DNA of 64,000 nt from DATKJS01 sp964551995 (GTDB lineage: Bacteria; Acidobacteriota; Aminicenantia; Aminicenantales; Saccharicenantaceae): the NCBI GenBank assembly GCA_964551995.1, contig CAZKFD010000032.1, positions 248,001 through 312,000 of the forward strand, written 5' to 3'. Of the stretch, positions 41,775 to 50,230 are shown piece after piece. Position 1 is the stretch's first letter. Each line of letters begins with the position of its first letter. Both the position numbers and the translations under genes were made by a program. The notes beneath the pieces were generated by a model. The model was not told the DNA's origin and did no database searches. It saw nothing but the letters and a program-made list of their open reading frames with translations.

Positions 41775-42224
41775 GTTCCCTCCTTGATGAGGAGTTTGCC
41801 CGCTTGTCCCGGGAGCGGCCGCCCGCTCCCGCCATTCCCTTTGCCGTGCCTCTGGTGTAGAACGATTCTCACCTCCTTTGGCTTCCCCTCCCTCTCTCGT
41901 AGCTCTCCTCCGGGGGCCCGGCCGGCGTGGAAATCACGGCCTTCCGGAAGGCCCCGGACAAAAAATACCCTTTCCCCCTGAACAGCCTTCATATCGCTCC
42001 GCGTGGAAGCGCGACAGACACTGAAAAGCGGTCGCACGTGACCACGGGGATACATAACTCCTTAAGCTTCCTTCCAGCAAAATAAATGCCAAACCTCGGC
42101 TTGGCCGGGCGCCTGGACGCCGTCATAGATCTGGTTTGGATTCAGCAGGATGACGTTGGCGCGCGTGCTTCATAGAACCGCCTCCGGGGCGAAGTAATCC
42201 AATTATCTGGATTCACTCCATTAT
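41775..42224. other. Long leader/intergenic region upstream of the TonB receptor gene
   Basis: 450 bp. On the minus strand the last part holds a perfect 9-bp hairpin CGGGAGCGG-CCGC-CCGCTCCCG (41810-41831) 35 bp before the GTG start. A 94-codon minus-strand frame (42055-41771) ends exactly at the receptor start with AAGGAG before its ATG, but its composition is unlike a protein. No sigma-70 promoter of the usual quality was found. Confidence 0.5.
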
Positions 42225-43736
42225 TTAATTGGATTCGCAGAAATAATCGATCATCTGCTTGATGGCCTTCTGGCAGACGCGGCAGAACTCGCCTCTGGCG
42301 TTCGAGAACATGATGCAGTACATCTGAGGACGGTAGAGGCCTTTCGAGGCGTACCCGGCTCCCTCGAAGGCCCCGACCTTGTCCTCGAGCCAGGCATACT
42401 TTTTTCGGACGTCTTCGATCTTCTTGGCGATCGCGGCGTCGGCCTGCCGGTACTTGGCCTCGATCTTCGACAGTCGGGCCGCGGCCGCCCCGCTCTTTTT
42501 CGCCTCTTCCATTTCCCGCGCCCGCTCGTCCCGGTTTTTCCCCAGCTCGGCCTGCAGGGCGTCGATCTGGTCCTTACCGTATTCCGTCGGGATATCGATG
42601 CCCGGCGAAAGGAGGCCATTCCACTTGATGTTCGGCGGGTCGAGGAGGGCCGTGATATTGGGCTCCAGGGGTTCGATGCCCTTTGGGTAGAAGTCGTTGT
42701 AGGATACCTCGGAGCTGTAGTATTCGTCGGCCAGCCCGGCGAAGGAGTGGCCGAACTCGTGGATGCAAACCTGGAGACTCAGGGGGTTGTCGACCGTGCT
42801 CACGCAGTAGTCGAAGCAGATGCTGCCGCCTCCGTAGCGCGGGCTGTTGACGAGGACGATGATCGCGTCGTAGGGCACCTCGGCGGCGATCTCATGCATC
42901 CGGAAGTCCTCGTCGATCAGCATGTAGCGGTCGAGGTCGAAGGCGTTGAAGGAAGCGTTGAGGAGAGTTTTCCGGTAGACGCGCTGGCGCGGCTCGTCCA
43001 TGGCCCGCTCGGGCGAGGGGTGGAAGACGCCCCGGATGTTGAACCTGTCCCGGGCGCTCTTGTACGGCTCGACGCTGAAGAAGTAGGCCGTGAAGCGGTC
43101 GACGTCGGCCTTGAACTTGTCCCGGTCCGCGGCCGTGTAGCCCTCGGCGATGAACGCCAGGTCCACCTTGCCGTGCGGGTCGCCGCTCGTCTGGGCCTCG
43201 TAGATGAAGCCGCCGCCGGCGTTCGTCTCGCGGATGATGTGGTAGTCCCCGGGGTCGACGACCCGGGAGAAGATGGGATGGAGGACGTGATGGTCGTCTC
43301 GCGCCTCGATTACGAAGAGGAAGGGGCGCTTCGGCTCCGGCACACGGACCGACCTCTGAAAGACGCGCTGCACGCCGTTCAGGGCCGGCGTCGTCGTCCG
43401 GTACTCGGCGAACGTCGTGTCGAAGCCGCGGCTGTAGATCAGCCGGTTCGAGGCGACCTCGTAGAGCTCGACCGCGTAGCGGCCATGGGTGAAGGGGTCG
43501 ATGAGGTGGGTCCGCGATTCCGGCCAGAGCCCCTCTTCGTAGATCTGGTCGAGAGCGACGGATTCCTCGCGGGCGTCCCCAGCCTGGTAGAGGTTGAAGC
43601 GCAGGGCCTTGTCGAGGAAATAGCGGTCGAACGGGACCTGGGCCTGCGCCGACTCCTGGGCGAGAAGCCATCCCCCCGCCGCGAGGACGATCGCGACGGC
43701 GATCAGGATGACGATCGGCAGACGGAATCTGGTCAT
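42225..43736 (-). CDS. Secreted M64 family (IgA peptidase-like) metallopeptidase
   Basis: 503 residues. An N-terminal signal anchor (about 1-28) leads to an M64 N-terminal beta domain (about 35-160) and a catalytic domain with HEFGH (H326, E327, H330) continued as SFAGLADEY, the M64 zinc motif. A charged helix (about 390-450, rich in K, E, R) and a C-terminal CRVC pair follow. M64 enzymes degrade proteins or mucins outside the cell; the substrate here is unknown. ATG 43736 lies 5 nt after AAGGAGGC; 43739 is possible. Last gene of a four-gene minus-strand cluster. Confidence 0.92.
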   Translation of the reverse strand: MTRFRLPIVILIAVAIVLAAGGWLLAQESAQAQVPFDRYFLDKALRFNLYQAGDAREESVALDQIYEEGLWPESRTHLIDPFTHGRYAVELYEVASNRLIYSRGFDTTFAEYRTTTPALNGVQRVFQRSVRVPEPKRPFLFVIEARDDHHVLHPIFSRVVDPGDYHIIRETNAGGGFIYEAQTSGDPHGKVDLAFIAEGYTAADRDKFKADVDRFTAYFFSVEPYKSARDRFNIRGVFHPSPERAMDEPRQRVYRKTLLNASFNAFDLDRYMLIDEDFRMHEIAAEVPYDAIIVLVNSPRYGGGSICFDYCVSTVDNPLSLQVCIHEFGHSFAGLADEYYSSEVSYNDFYPKGIEPLEPNITALLDPPNIKWNGLLSPGIDIPTEYGKDQIDALQAELGKNRDERAREMEEAKKSGAAAARLSKIEAKYRQADAAIAKKIEDVRKKYAWLEDKVGAFEGAGYASKGLYRPQMYCIMFSNARGEFCRVCQKAIKQMIDYFCESN

Positions 43737-43755
43737 CATGGCCTCCTTCAAGACA

Positions 43756-44451
43756 TCAGTCCTTCAAAGCGAACGCGGCGGCGGCCTCGGCATGGAGGGC
43801 CGTCGTATCGAAGAGCGGAAGCTTGTAGTCCTTCTGTTCGACGATCAGGGGGATCTCCGTGCAGCCGAGGACGATCCCCTGCGCCCCCCGGGTTTCGAGG
43901 CGGCCGATGATCTTCCTGAGCGCCTCCCGGGAGGCGTCCTTCACCGTGCCCAGGCAGAGCTCGTTGTAGAGGATGCCGTGGATAAGCCGCCGTTCCTCTT
44001 TGTCGGGGACGAGGACCTCGAGTCCGTAGTCCCGGGCGAGCTTTCCCTTGTAGAACTCTTGCTCCATGGTGAACCTCGTCCCGAGGAGCCCGACGTGCGA
44101 GAGCCCCTTCGCCTGGATGGCCTGGCCCGTGACGTCGACGATGTGGATGAGGGGGATGCGGACGGCCTTACGGATCTCGTCGAAGACCTTGTGCATGGTG
44201 TTGGTGCAGAGGAGGCCGACGTCGGCGCCGGCCCGTTCGACGGCCCGGAAAGCCTCGCCGAGCAGGACGGCCGTGCGGTCCCACTCGCCCTTGTGCTGGA
44301 GGTCCTCGATCACGGAGAAATCGACCGAATAGAGAACCATCCGGGCCGAGTGGAAGCCGCCGAGCTTTTCCTTGACCTTCTCGTTGATGATCCGGTAATA
44401 CTCCAGGGTCGACTCCCAGCTCATCCCACCGACGAGCCCGATGGTTTTCAT
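43756..44451 (-). CDS. Aspartate/glutamate racemase family protein
   Basis: 231 residues. Two catalytic Cys are present, C82 in LLCTNTMH and C197 in VLGCTEIP, and the N-terminal GLVGGMSWEST motif is typical of aspartate racemase (YgeA-like) members. It likely interconverts L/D-Asp or a related acid for cell-wall or peptide recycling. The frame is open to 44595, but GGGAGGGACATG places the start at ATG 44451. Its ATG overlaps the stop of the small membrane gene (ATGA), and it lies 19 bp before the M64 gene. Confidence 0.92.
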   Translation of the reverse strand: MKTIGLVGGMSWESTLEYYRIINEKVKEKLGGFHSARMVLYSVDFSVIEDLQHKGEWDRTAVLLGEAFRAVERAGADVGLLCTNTMHKVFDEIRKAVRIPLIHIVDVTGQAIQAKGLSHVGLLGTRFTMEQEFYKGKLARDYGLEVLVPDKEERRLIHGILYNELCLGTVKDASREALRKIIGRLETRGAQGIVLGCTEIPLIVEQKDYKLPLFDTTALHAEAAAAFALKD

Positions 44452-44648
44452 GTCCCTCCCCCCTGGATCGAGAAGGCCGGCCTTCCGGAGAGGCCGCCGC
44501 GGCTCCGGCCGGCACCAGGAGACCTCGGGTACAGCAGCCAGAAGAGCGCCAGGACCGCGAAGGCGGCGGCCAGATAGAAATAAATGTGCCCCCACTCGTG
44601 GCGGTGGATGACGTCGGTCGCCGGGCTCTTGCCTCGCGTGCGGCTCAC
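44448..44648 (-). CDS. Small single-pass membrane protein
   Basis: 66 residues: a short N-terminus with HRHEWGH, one membrane helix (about 22-41), and a Gly/Arg/Pro-rich tail. GTG 44648 follows GGAGGATAGC, a good ribosome binding site. It overlaps the racemase start by 4 bp. The HRHEWGH motif before the helix is His-rich and could bind metal, but no family is recognised. Confidence 0.65.
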   Translation of the reverse strand: MSRTRGKSPATDVIHRHEWGHIYFYLAAAFAVLALFWLLYPRSPGAGRSRGGLSGRPAFSIQGGGT

Positions 44649-44658
44649 GCTATCCTCC

Positions 44659-44916
44659 TCAGTTGTATGCTTCCATGATCCGAGGGTCTTCCCTCATCAG
44701 GGGGCTGGCGAGCTCCTCCATGCCGGCCTCTTTCCAGAGATCGAGCTGCTCCTGGATTTTCATGTATTTCAGGGGGATGGGGTTCGTGCCGACGATCTCG
44801 GCGGGCTTGTCCTTGGGATAGCCGGAGAATGCGCCGACGCGCTCGCGGATGGCCCGGAAGCACTTCCCGCCGCAGGTCTCGCAGCGCGCGCAGATGATGA
44901 TGCCGATCTTCTTCAT
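44659..44916 (-). CDS. Cys-rich protein with truncated CGGC-like domain
   Basis: 85 residues. The N-terminus IICARCETCGGKCFRAI (four Cys at 9, 12, 15 and 19) followed by RERVGAFSGYPKDKPAEIVG resembles the first third of CGGC-domain proteins, which are thought to bind metal. The rest (KYMKIQEQLDLWKEAGMEEL) is not a CGGC sequence. It may be a short natural relative or a truncated copy. ATG 44916 follows GGAGATATT. First gene of the racemase-M64 cluster. Confidence 0.6.
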   Translation of the reverse strand: MKKIGIIICARCETCGGKCFRAIRERVGAFSGYPKDKPAEIVGTNPIPLKYMKIQEQLDLWKEAGMEELASPLMREDPRIMEAYN

Positions 44917-45161
44917 AATATCTCCACCATTATCCTTTTATCATTTTTCGGCGTGCGGCGTCACACTTTTTTCGCTCGGAGCGTCTTGGGAGTTTGGAGT
45001 CGGAGCATGTGATCTTCAGCAAAATAAATAAATTAATGTGGGGCAAAGGCCCATTTTCGGGCTTAAGTTAAAAATAACGAGTTAAGGCCATTATCTGCCC
45101 TAACACTGAAGCTGTCTATTTTGATATCAACGAGATAATATCGTCCGACCCCAAATATCTA
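44917..45161. other. AT-rich intergenic region upstream of the racemase-M64 cluster
   Basis: 245 bp between two minus-strand units. It contains AAATAAATTAATG near 45018-45030, GGGC-type small hairpins (45038-45062) and a GATAATATC stretch near 45130. It should contain the promoter of the cluster and the 3' end of the six-gene operon, but no convincing promoter or terminator was found. Confidence 0.45.
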
Positions 45162-46271
45162 TCATAGGTACCGGCGGATGACGGCTTCCATCTCGGGCAT
45201 CCGCCGCTCCATCTCGGCGACCATCTTGAACTGCGTCCGGCATCGGTCGAGGTTGTGGCCCTCGCGGTGGATCTTGAAGTAGACGTCGCCCTCGAGGTGG
45301 TCGGTCAGGAAGCGCATCCCGCACTCGAGGGTCAGGAGCTTGGCCGAGAAGGCGAGCAGCCGCGTCTCCTCGTCGGTCAGGAAGTCCCGCGCCGCGTCGA
45401 GGTAGCCCGCGGCCAGGCGGTCGAAGAGCCGCGTGTCGAAGCCGACCTTGGAGAGGTCGCGCTCGTCCTCCGCGGCTGTGGCCGCACCGAGCCGGACCGA
45501 GTCGCCGAAATCGTAGAGGACGGAGCCGGGCATCACGGTGTCGAGGTCGATGACGCAGATCCCCTCGCCGGTCCGGTCGTCGATCAGGACGTTGTTGAGC
45601 TTCGTGTCGTTGTGGGTGACGCGCTCGGGGATGCGTCCGGAGGCCAGGCCTTCGACGATGATCCCCGTGTCGCCCTCCCGCTCGAGCGCGAAGGCGATCT
45701 CGGTCCCGGCCCCGGCGGCCCGGTTGCAGGGGTCTTTATCAACAGCCGCCGCGAGGGCCTCGAACCGCTTCCTCGTGTGGTGGAAGTTCGGGATCGTTTC
45801 GTGCAGGCGCCCGCCGGGCAGCCGCCTCAGCATCCGCTGGAACGCGCCGAAGGCCCGCGACGCCGCATAGACGTGCCGGAGGTTCTCGACCGTTTCGTAG
45901 GTCCGGGCGCCCTCGATATAGAGGAACGTCCGCCAATAATTCCCGTCGGGCGTCCGGATGAACGGGGACCCGTCGCGGGCCGGGACGATATTGAGCGTCT
46001 CGCGGAGCGGGTCGCCCCCGGCGGCGACGATCTGCTCCCGAGCGAAGCTGGTCACACGCCGGATGTTCTCCATGAGCTTCCCCGGCTCACGGAAGACCAG
46101 GTGATTGATCCGCTGGTTGAGGTACCGGGTCCTTTTTCCCGCGGCCTCGAACTCCGAGCAGTAGGTGTCGTTGATGTGGCCCGAATCGATCGGCCGCGAC
46201 GCGATCCAATGGCCTTCGACGGCGAAGGCGGAGGCGATGGCCTTCATGTCGGGCCCGGGCGCCTTATCCAT
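45162..46271 (-). CDS. nahK: N-acetylhexosamine 1-kinase (NahK-like)
   Basis: 369 residues, APH-type kinase fold. It matches the bifidobacterial NahK pattern over its length: DSGHINDTY near the start, FHHTRKRFEAL, RVTHNDTKLNNVLID (catalytic Asp about 221), CVIDLDTVMPGSVLYDFGDS and LTLECGMRFLTDHLEGD. NahK phosphorylates GlcNAc or GalNAc at C1 for salvage. The enzyme partners known from bifidobacteria are absent. Last gene of the six-gene minus-strand operon; it starts 5 bp after the propeller gene's stop. The open frame to 47600 above it is a shadow. Confidence 0.88.
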   Translation of the reverse strand: MDKAPGPDMKAIASAFAVEGHWIASRPIDSGHINDTYCSEFEAAGKRTRYLNQRINHLVFREPGKLMENIRRVTSFAREQIVAAGGDPLRETLNIVPARDGSPFIRTPDGNYWRTFLYIEGARTYETVENLRHVYAASRAFGAFQRMLRRLPGGRLHETIPNFHHTRKRFEALAAAVDKDPCNRAAGAGTEIAFALEREGDTGIIVEGLASGRIPERVTHNDTKLNNVLIDDRTGEGICVIDLDTVMPGSVLYDFGDSVRLGAATAAEDERDLSKVGFDTRLFDRLAAGYLDAARDFLTDEETRLLAFSAKLLTLECGMRFLTDHLEGDVYFKIHREGHNLDRCRTQFKMVAEMERRMPEMEAVIRRYL

Positions 46272-46276
46272 GGCCG

Positions 46277-47980
46277 TCACCGGATCCCGCCCGTGTAGCT
46301 GACGAAGGCGATCCGCTGGCTGTCGGGCGACCAGGAGGAGACATTGATCGTCCCCTGCCCGCCGTAGAGGTAGGCGACGACGCGCGGCTCGTCCCGGCTC
46401 CCGACGGCCAGCATGCGGATGTAGACTTGCTTGTAGAAGGGGTGATCGTCCGGGCCGACGTCCCGTTCGTAGGTCAGGAAGGCAATCCAGCGGCCGTCGG
46501 GCGACACGTGGGGGAACCAGTCCTGCGCATTGCCGCGCGTGACCGGCCTCTGGGCCCGGCCGTTGGCCAGCATCCGCCAGATTTGCATGGTACCGGCGCG
46601 GTTCGAGTTGAAATAGATGAACCGCCCGTCCGGCGTGTACTCCGGGCCATCGTCGATCCCCTTGTCTTTCGTCAGCCGCTTCTCGTTTCCGCCCCGCACG
46701 GAGATCCGGTAGACGTCGACGTTTCCGTTCCGGAGCCCGGTGTAAACGAGGTTCTTGCCGTCGGGCGACCAGCCGTGGAGATAGGAAGGGCCCTTGGCTG
46801 TCACGCGCCGGACCCGTCCACCCGCGGCCGGCATCGCGTAGATGACCGGCATGTCCCCGGCCGAAGGGAGGAGGCTGCTGAACCCAAGCATCTTCCCGTT
46901 GAACGACAGCACATGGTCGTCGGTGACGGGCTTGGCGGCGCCGGTGTCGATCGCGGTGGACCGGCCCGTCTCCAGGTCGAACCGGTAGAGGGCTCCGTCG
47001 CTGTTGTAGATCAGGGCCTGCCCGTCTTTCGTCCAGTTCGGGGATTCGATCGGCCGCGGCGATTCGAGGACGACCGTCCGGTTCTTGGTGCCGACGTCGA
47101 CAATTTCGAGCCGGCTCCCGAGATAGTCCCTGTAGGGGATGAACCCGGCCTTGGCCGGGAGGCTGATGAGGACGTTCGAGAAGAGGGCCTTCTCGAGGAC
47201 GTTTGGGTTGTGCGAGCAGACGAACAGCCCGGCGTAGACTTCGTCGCCGAGGTCGATATTGTCGATCCGGTCGCGAAAATACATTTCGCCGAAGGCGGCC
47301 ACCGACATGATGTAGCTGTTCCCGCGGCGTTCGAGCTGGATCTGGTTGGGTCCGGTGACGCCGATTCCGTCCTCGGCGGTGCGGGCGCCGCGCGTCTTTC
47401 GGTACTGGAGGGCCGTCATCCCGTCGCCGTGGACGACGGTGCTCGCGTGGGCGGAATCGGTGTCCAGGCTCGTGCGGGCCATCCAGCCGATTTTGCGGCG
47501 GGCGGCCCCGCCCGTGCCGATGAACTGGACCTTGGCGCTGAGGATGAAATCCCCCTTGATCCGCTTCCAGAGGAAGTGGCACTGGTCGCTGTCGGCCCAC
47601 ATGTTGTCGCCGGCGCCCCCGATGATGTAGGTCTGGAGATCCGCTTCGAAGGCTACTGAGCCCGGCTTCTCCACGGGGCCGATGTCGCAGTGCCCGTCGA
47701 AGATGCCCAGGGGCTCGTCATAGAGCGGCGCCCGGGTTTGGCGGCGGGAAGCTTGGGAGGTCTGCGGAATCCGGGCGCGCGGCGCGGCGCCGGCGCCGGA
47801 GGCGGAGACGGGGTTCGCCGTGAGGGCGGGGCGGTCCGCGAAGGCCGGGGAGGGCGCTCTTTGCGTGCCGGCCGGGCCGGACGCTCCGGCGCGCAGAAGC
47901 GCCAGGCTGAGGACGACGAACGCTCCGGCGAGCGGGAATGCCGCCGCGGCCCTGCCCAGGGTGAATTTCCTGCCCTGCAT
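46277..47980 (-). CDS. Exported beta-propeller (TolB/WD40-like) protein with lectin-like N-terminal domain
   Basis: 567 residues. N-terminal membrane/signal segment (about 10-30), a Ser/Ala linker, then a concanavalin-like domain (about 75-260; GSVAFEADLQTYIIGGAGDNMW, the pattern of DUF1349-type laminin-G-like modules), and a TolB-type propeller with SPDGKN, TPDGRF, SPDGRW and SPDSQR repeats (about 290-567). No catalytic residues are evident. It may bind sugars at the cell surface. Start ATG 47980 (MQGRKF); an in-frame ATG at 48046 is less likely. Follows the S9 gene by 73 bp. Confidence 0.82.
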   Translation of the reverse strand: MQGRKFTLGRAAAAFPLAGAFVVLSLALLRAGASGPAGTQRAPSPAFADRPALTANPVSASGAGAAPRARIPQTSQASRRQTRAPLYDEPLGIFDGHCDIGPVEKPGSVAFEADLQTYIIGGAGDNMWADSDQCHFLWKRIKGDFILSAKVQFIGTGGAARRKIGWMARTSLDTDSAHASTVVHGDGMTALQYRKTRGARTAEDGIGVTGPNQIQLERRGNSYIMSVAAFGEMYFRDRIDNIDLGDEVYAGLFVCSHNPNVLEKALFSNVLISLPAKAGFIPYRDYLGSRLEIVDVGTKNRTVVLESPRPIESPNWTKDGQALIYNSDGALYRFDLETGRSTAIDTGAAKPVTDDHVLSFNGKMLGFSSLLPSAGDMPVIYAMPAAGGRVRRVTAKGPSYLHGWSPDGKNLVYTGLRNGNVDVYRISVRGGNEKRLTKDKGIDDGPEYTPDGRFIYFNSNRAGTMQIWRMLANGRAQRPVTRGNAQDWFPHVSPDGRWIAFLTYERDVGPDDHPFYKQVYIRMLAVGSRDEPRVVAYLYGGQGTINVSSWSPDSQRIAFVSYTGGIR

Positions 47981-48053
47981 TTTCTCAGTTCTTTGCCGGC
48001 CCGGGATATTAAATTTTATGATAATCGAACGCCGCCCGCCGGTCAATCCGCTC

Positions 48054-50177
48054 CTATTTCTTCTTTCCGATGCAGCGGTCGATGAACTCGAAACAGCGCT
48101 CGTACGCCTCCATCCGGTGCGCGTAAAGGCGGAACTCGTGCGGCTCGTCGGGCACGATCATGAGCTCGATGTGCACGTCGCCCTTGGCCCGGAGCTTCTG
48201 GACGATGTCGGTCGTCTGCTGGAAAGGCACGTTGCGGTCGTCGTCGCCGTGGATGAAGAGGACCGGCGATCTCCAGGTCGCGACACTGGCCACGGGCGAG
48301 GACTCGCGGGCCAGCTTCCGCCGCGCCTCGTCGAAGCGGACCCACCGCATCTGCGACCAGTCGTGGACGCCGGCCATATCCACGCCGACCTTGAAGATGT
48401 CGGAGTTGCGGGCCAGCGACATCGCCGTGAGCAGCCCGCCGTACGACAGGCCCCAGGCGCCGATGCGCTCCGGGTCGACTTCGGGCCGGCCCTGGAGATA
48501 CCTGACTCCGGCCAGCACGTCCTGGTATTCGACCGCGCCCTCCATGCCGCAGTTCGGCGCCTCGCGGAAGGCCCGGCCGTAGCCGATGCCGCTCCGGTAG
48601 TTGATGGAGATCACAACATAGCCGCGGCCGGCGAAATACTGGTTGATGCCGTAGGCGTCCGAATAGAACTCCATGTAGTGCCAGCCGGGGAGCATCTGGC
48701 GGATGGGGCCCCCGTGCGTGAAGACGACGCCGGGCCGCTTGTCGCCCGCCCGGGCTCCGCGCGGGAGGAATACCTGGCAATAAATCTGCATCCCGTCGGG
48801 GGCTTTGACGGAAACGAGCTCCGGGGTCGCGAGCTCCTTCAGCGGGAACTCGGCCGGAAGCTCGCGGGGCGCGACGATCTCGGGCCTGCCGCCGCCGGCG
48901 GGGACCGTCGCGACCGAGGCCGGGTGGAGCGCCGTCGCGCGGAGAAAGGCCACGCGCTTTCCGGAGGCCAGCGGTACGGGGTACGTCGCGATCTGCGTCG
49001 CGTCGGTCAGCTCGACGGGCGTCCCGCCGGCCGCGGCCGCTCTCCAGATGCGGCGGCCGTTGACGTCGGCGCGGTTGCTCGAGAAATACACGGCCGCGCC
49101 GTCGGCCGAAAGCTCGAGCTGCTCGACCTCGCCGTCGCCCGGCGTCAGGTCCACGGGCTCGCCGCCTTCGAGGGGCAGGGAGAAGACATGGTTCCAGTTC
49201 TCCCTCTCCGCGGTGAAGAGGATCCGGCCCGCCGCCGTGAGGTCGAAGTTCCGGAAGGTGTAGACGCGTGGCGCTTCCTTGGGTGTCCGCCATACCTCGC
49301 GCCCCCGGCCGGTCGCGGCGTCGGCGACCCAGATCCCGAAGTCGGCCGGCCCGCGGTCGAAGTCCTCGTTCAGGGGGTCGGCGCCGAACGCAAGGCCCGG
49401 CCGCCGCACGAAAGCGATCTTCGTCCCGTCGGCCGACCAGCGCGGCTCCGCGTCGCGGTCGACGCTCGGCTCGATCCAGGTGATCTTCCGGAGCCCGAGG
49501 TCGAAGACGCCGATGAGGCTGTGGTCCTCGCGGTCGCTGACGAAGACGATCCGAGTGCCGTCCGGGGACCAGCCCGGCGAGCCGTTGCGGCCGGCCGCCC
49601 TGAAAAGGAGCTCCGGTGCGGGCGCTTCGGCGGCGTCCAGGTGCGGCTCGAGAGAGGCCCGGAAGATTGCGCCGTCCTTGACGATGAGCGCCCACTCGCC
49701 GTCGGGCGAGAGGACTGGGCCGTTGCCCGGGGCGATCTTCCAGGGCCGCCCGGCGCCGTCGGTCCGCACGGCCCAGACGGCCTGCTCGCGGCCGTCGGGG
49801 TCGCTCGTCGAGTTCGTGACCCAGCCGGCGCGGTTCGGGAGGCTCCCCCGGACGAAGACCGCGACCCTGCCGTCGGCCGTGAGCGCGAGGTTGGGGATCT
49901 CGAGGACCTCGTCCCGGCCGAAGCCGGTCAGGTTGACGGGCCGGAAGTCGGGCGCGGCCGCGGTCCAGACGTTCCGCGCCCCGCGGTCGTTGAAGACCCA
50001 GGCGATGCGGTCGGCGGTCTTCGCCGCGACGAGCCCCTGGGGGTAGGGGGAGCTCAGGACGTCCTCGAGCGTGAACGGCTTCGCGCCCGCGCGCGGCGCG
50101 CCGTTCGCAGCGGCAGTGACCCCACCGGCCATCAGGGCCAGGGCGGTAATCAGGGCGATCGTCTTCGGAGTTCTCAT
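48054..50177 (-). CDS. Secreted S9 family prolyl oligopeptidase-like enzyme
   Basis: 707 residues. Signal peptide about 1-27, a beta-propeller (SPDGEW, SPDGTR, SADGTK repeats, about 50-430), then an alpha/beta hydrolase domain with triad Ser578 (GLSYGG), Asp647 (DDDRNVP) and His680 (EPHEFR). Only broadly like the S9 peptidase at 20.6 kb. ATG 50177 follows AGAGGAGG; frames upstream to 50786 are antisense-like. Within the six-gene operon it may instead be an esterase-like S9 relative, because S9 propeller enzymes also act on acyl groups. Confidence 0.9.
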   Translation of the reverse strand: MRTPKTIALITALALMAGGVTAAANGAPRAGAKPFTLEDVLSSPYPQGLVAAKTADRIAWVFNDRGARNVWTAAAPDFRPVNLTGFGRDEVLEIPNLALTADGRVAVFVRGSLPNRAGWVTNSTSDPDGREQAVWAVRTDGAGRPWKIAPGNGPVLSPDGEWALIVKDGAIFRASLEPHLDAAEAPAPELLFRAAGRNGSPGWSPDGTRIVFVSDREDHSLIGVFDLGLRKITWIEPSVDRDAEPRWSADGTKIAFVRRPGLAFGADPLNEDFDRGPADFGIWVADAATGRGREVWRTPKEAPRVYTFRNFDLTAAGRILFTAERENWNHVFSLPLEGGEPVDLTPGDGEVEQLELSADGAAVYFSSNRADVNGRRIWRAAAAGGTPVELTDATQIATYPVPLASGKRVAFLRATALHPASVATVPAGGGRPEIVAPRELPAEFPLKELATPELVSVKAPDGMQIYCQVFLPRGARAGDKRPGVVFTHGGPIRQMLPGWHYMEFYSDAYGINQYFAGRGYVVISINYRSGIGYGRAFREAPNCGMEGAVEYQDVLAGVRYLQGRPEVDPERIGAWGLSYGGLLTAMSLARNSDIFKVGVDMAGVHDWSQMRWVRFDEARRKLARESSPVASVATWRSPVLFIHGDDDRNVPFQQTTDIVQKLRAKGDVHIELMIVPDEPHEFRLYAHRMEAYERCFEFIDRCIGKKK

Positions 50178-50230
50178 GTGTCCTCCTCTATTCTTAATCA
50201 GCGGGATGCGGCACCCAAAGCACAAAATGA

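Noticed and set aside
41771..42055. 94-codon minus-strand frame ending at the TonB receptor start, preceded by AAGGAG
   Set aside because: Composition is unlike a protein and it spans a hairpin; a leader peptide cannot be fully excluded.
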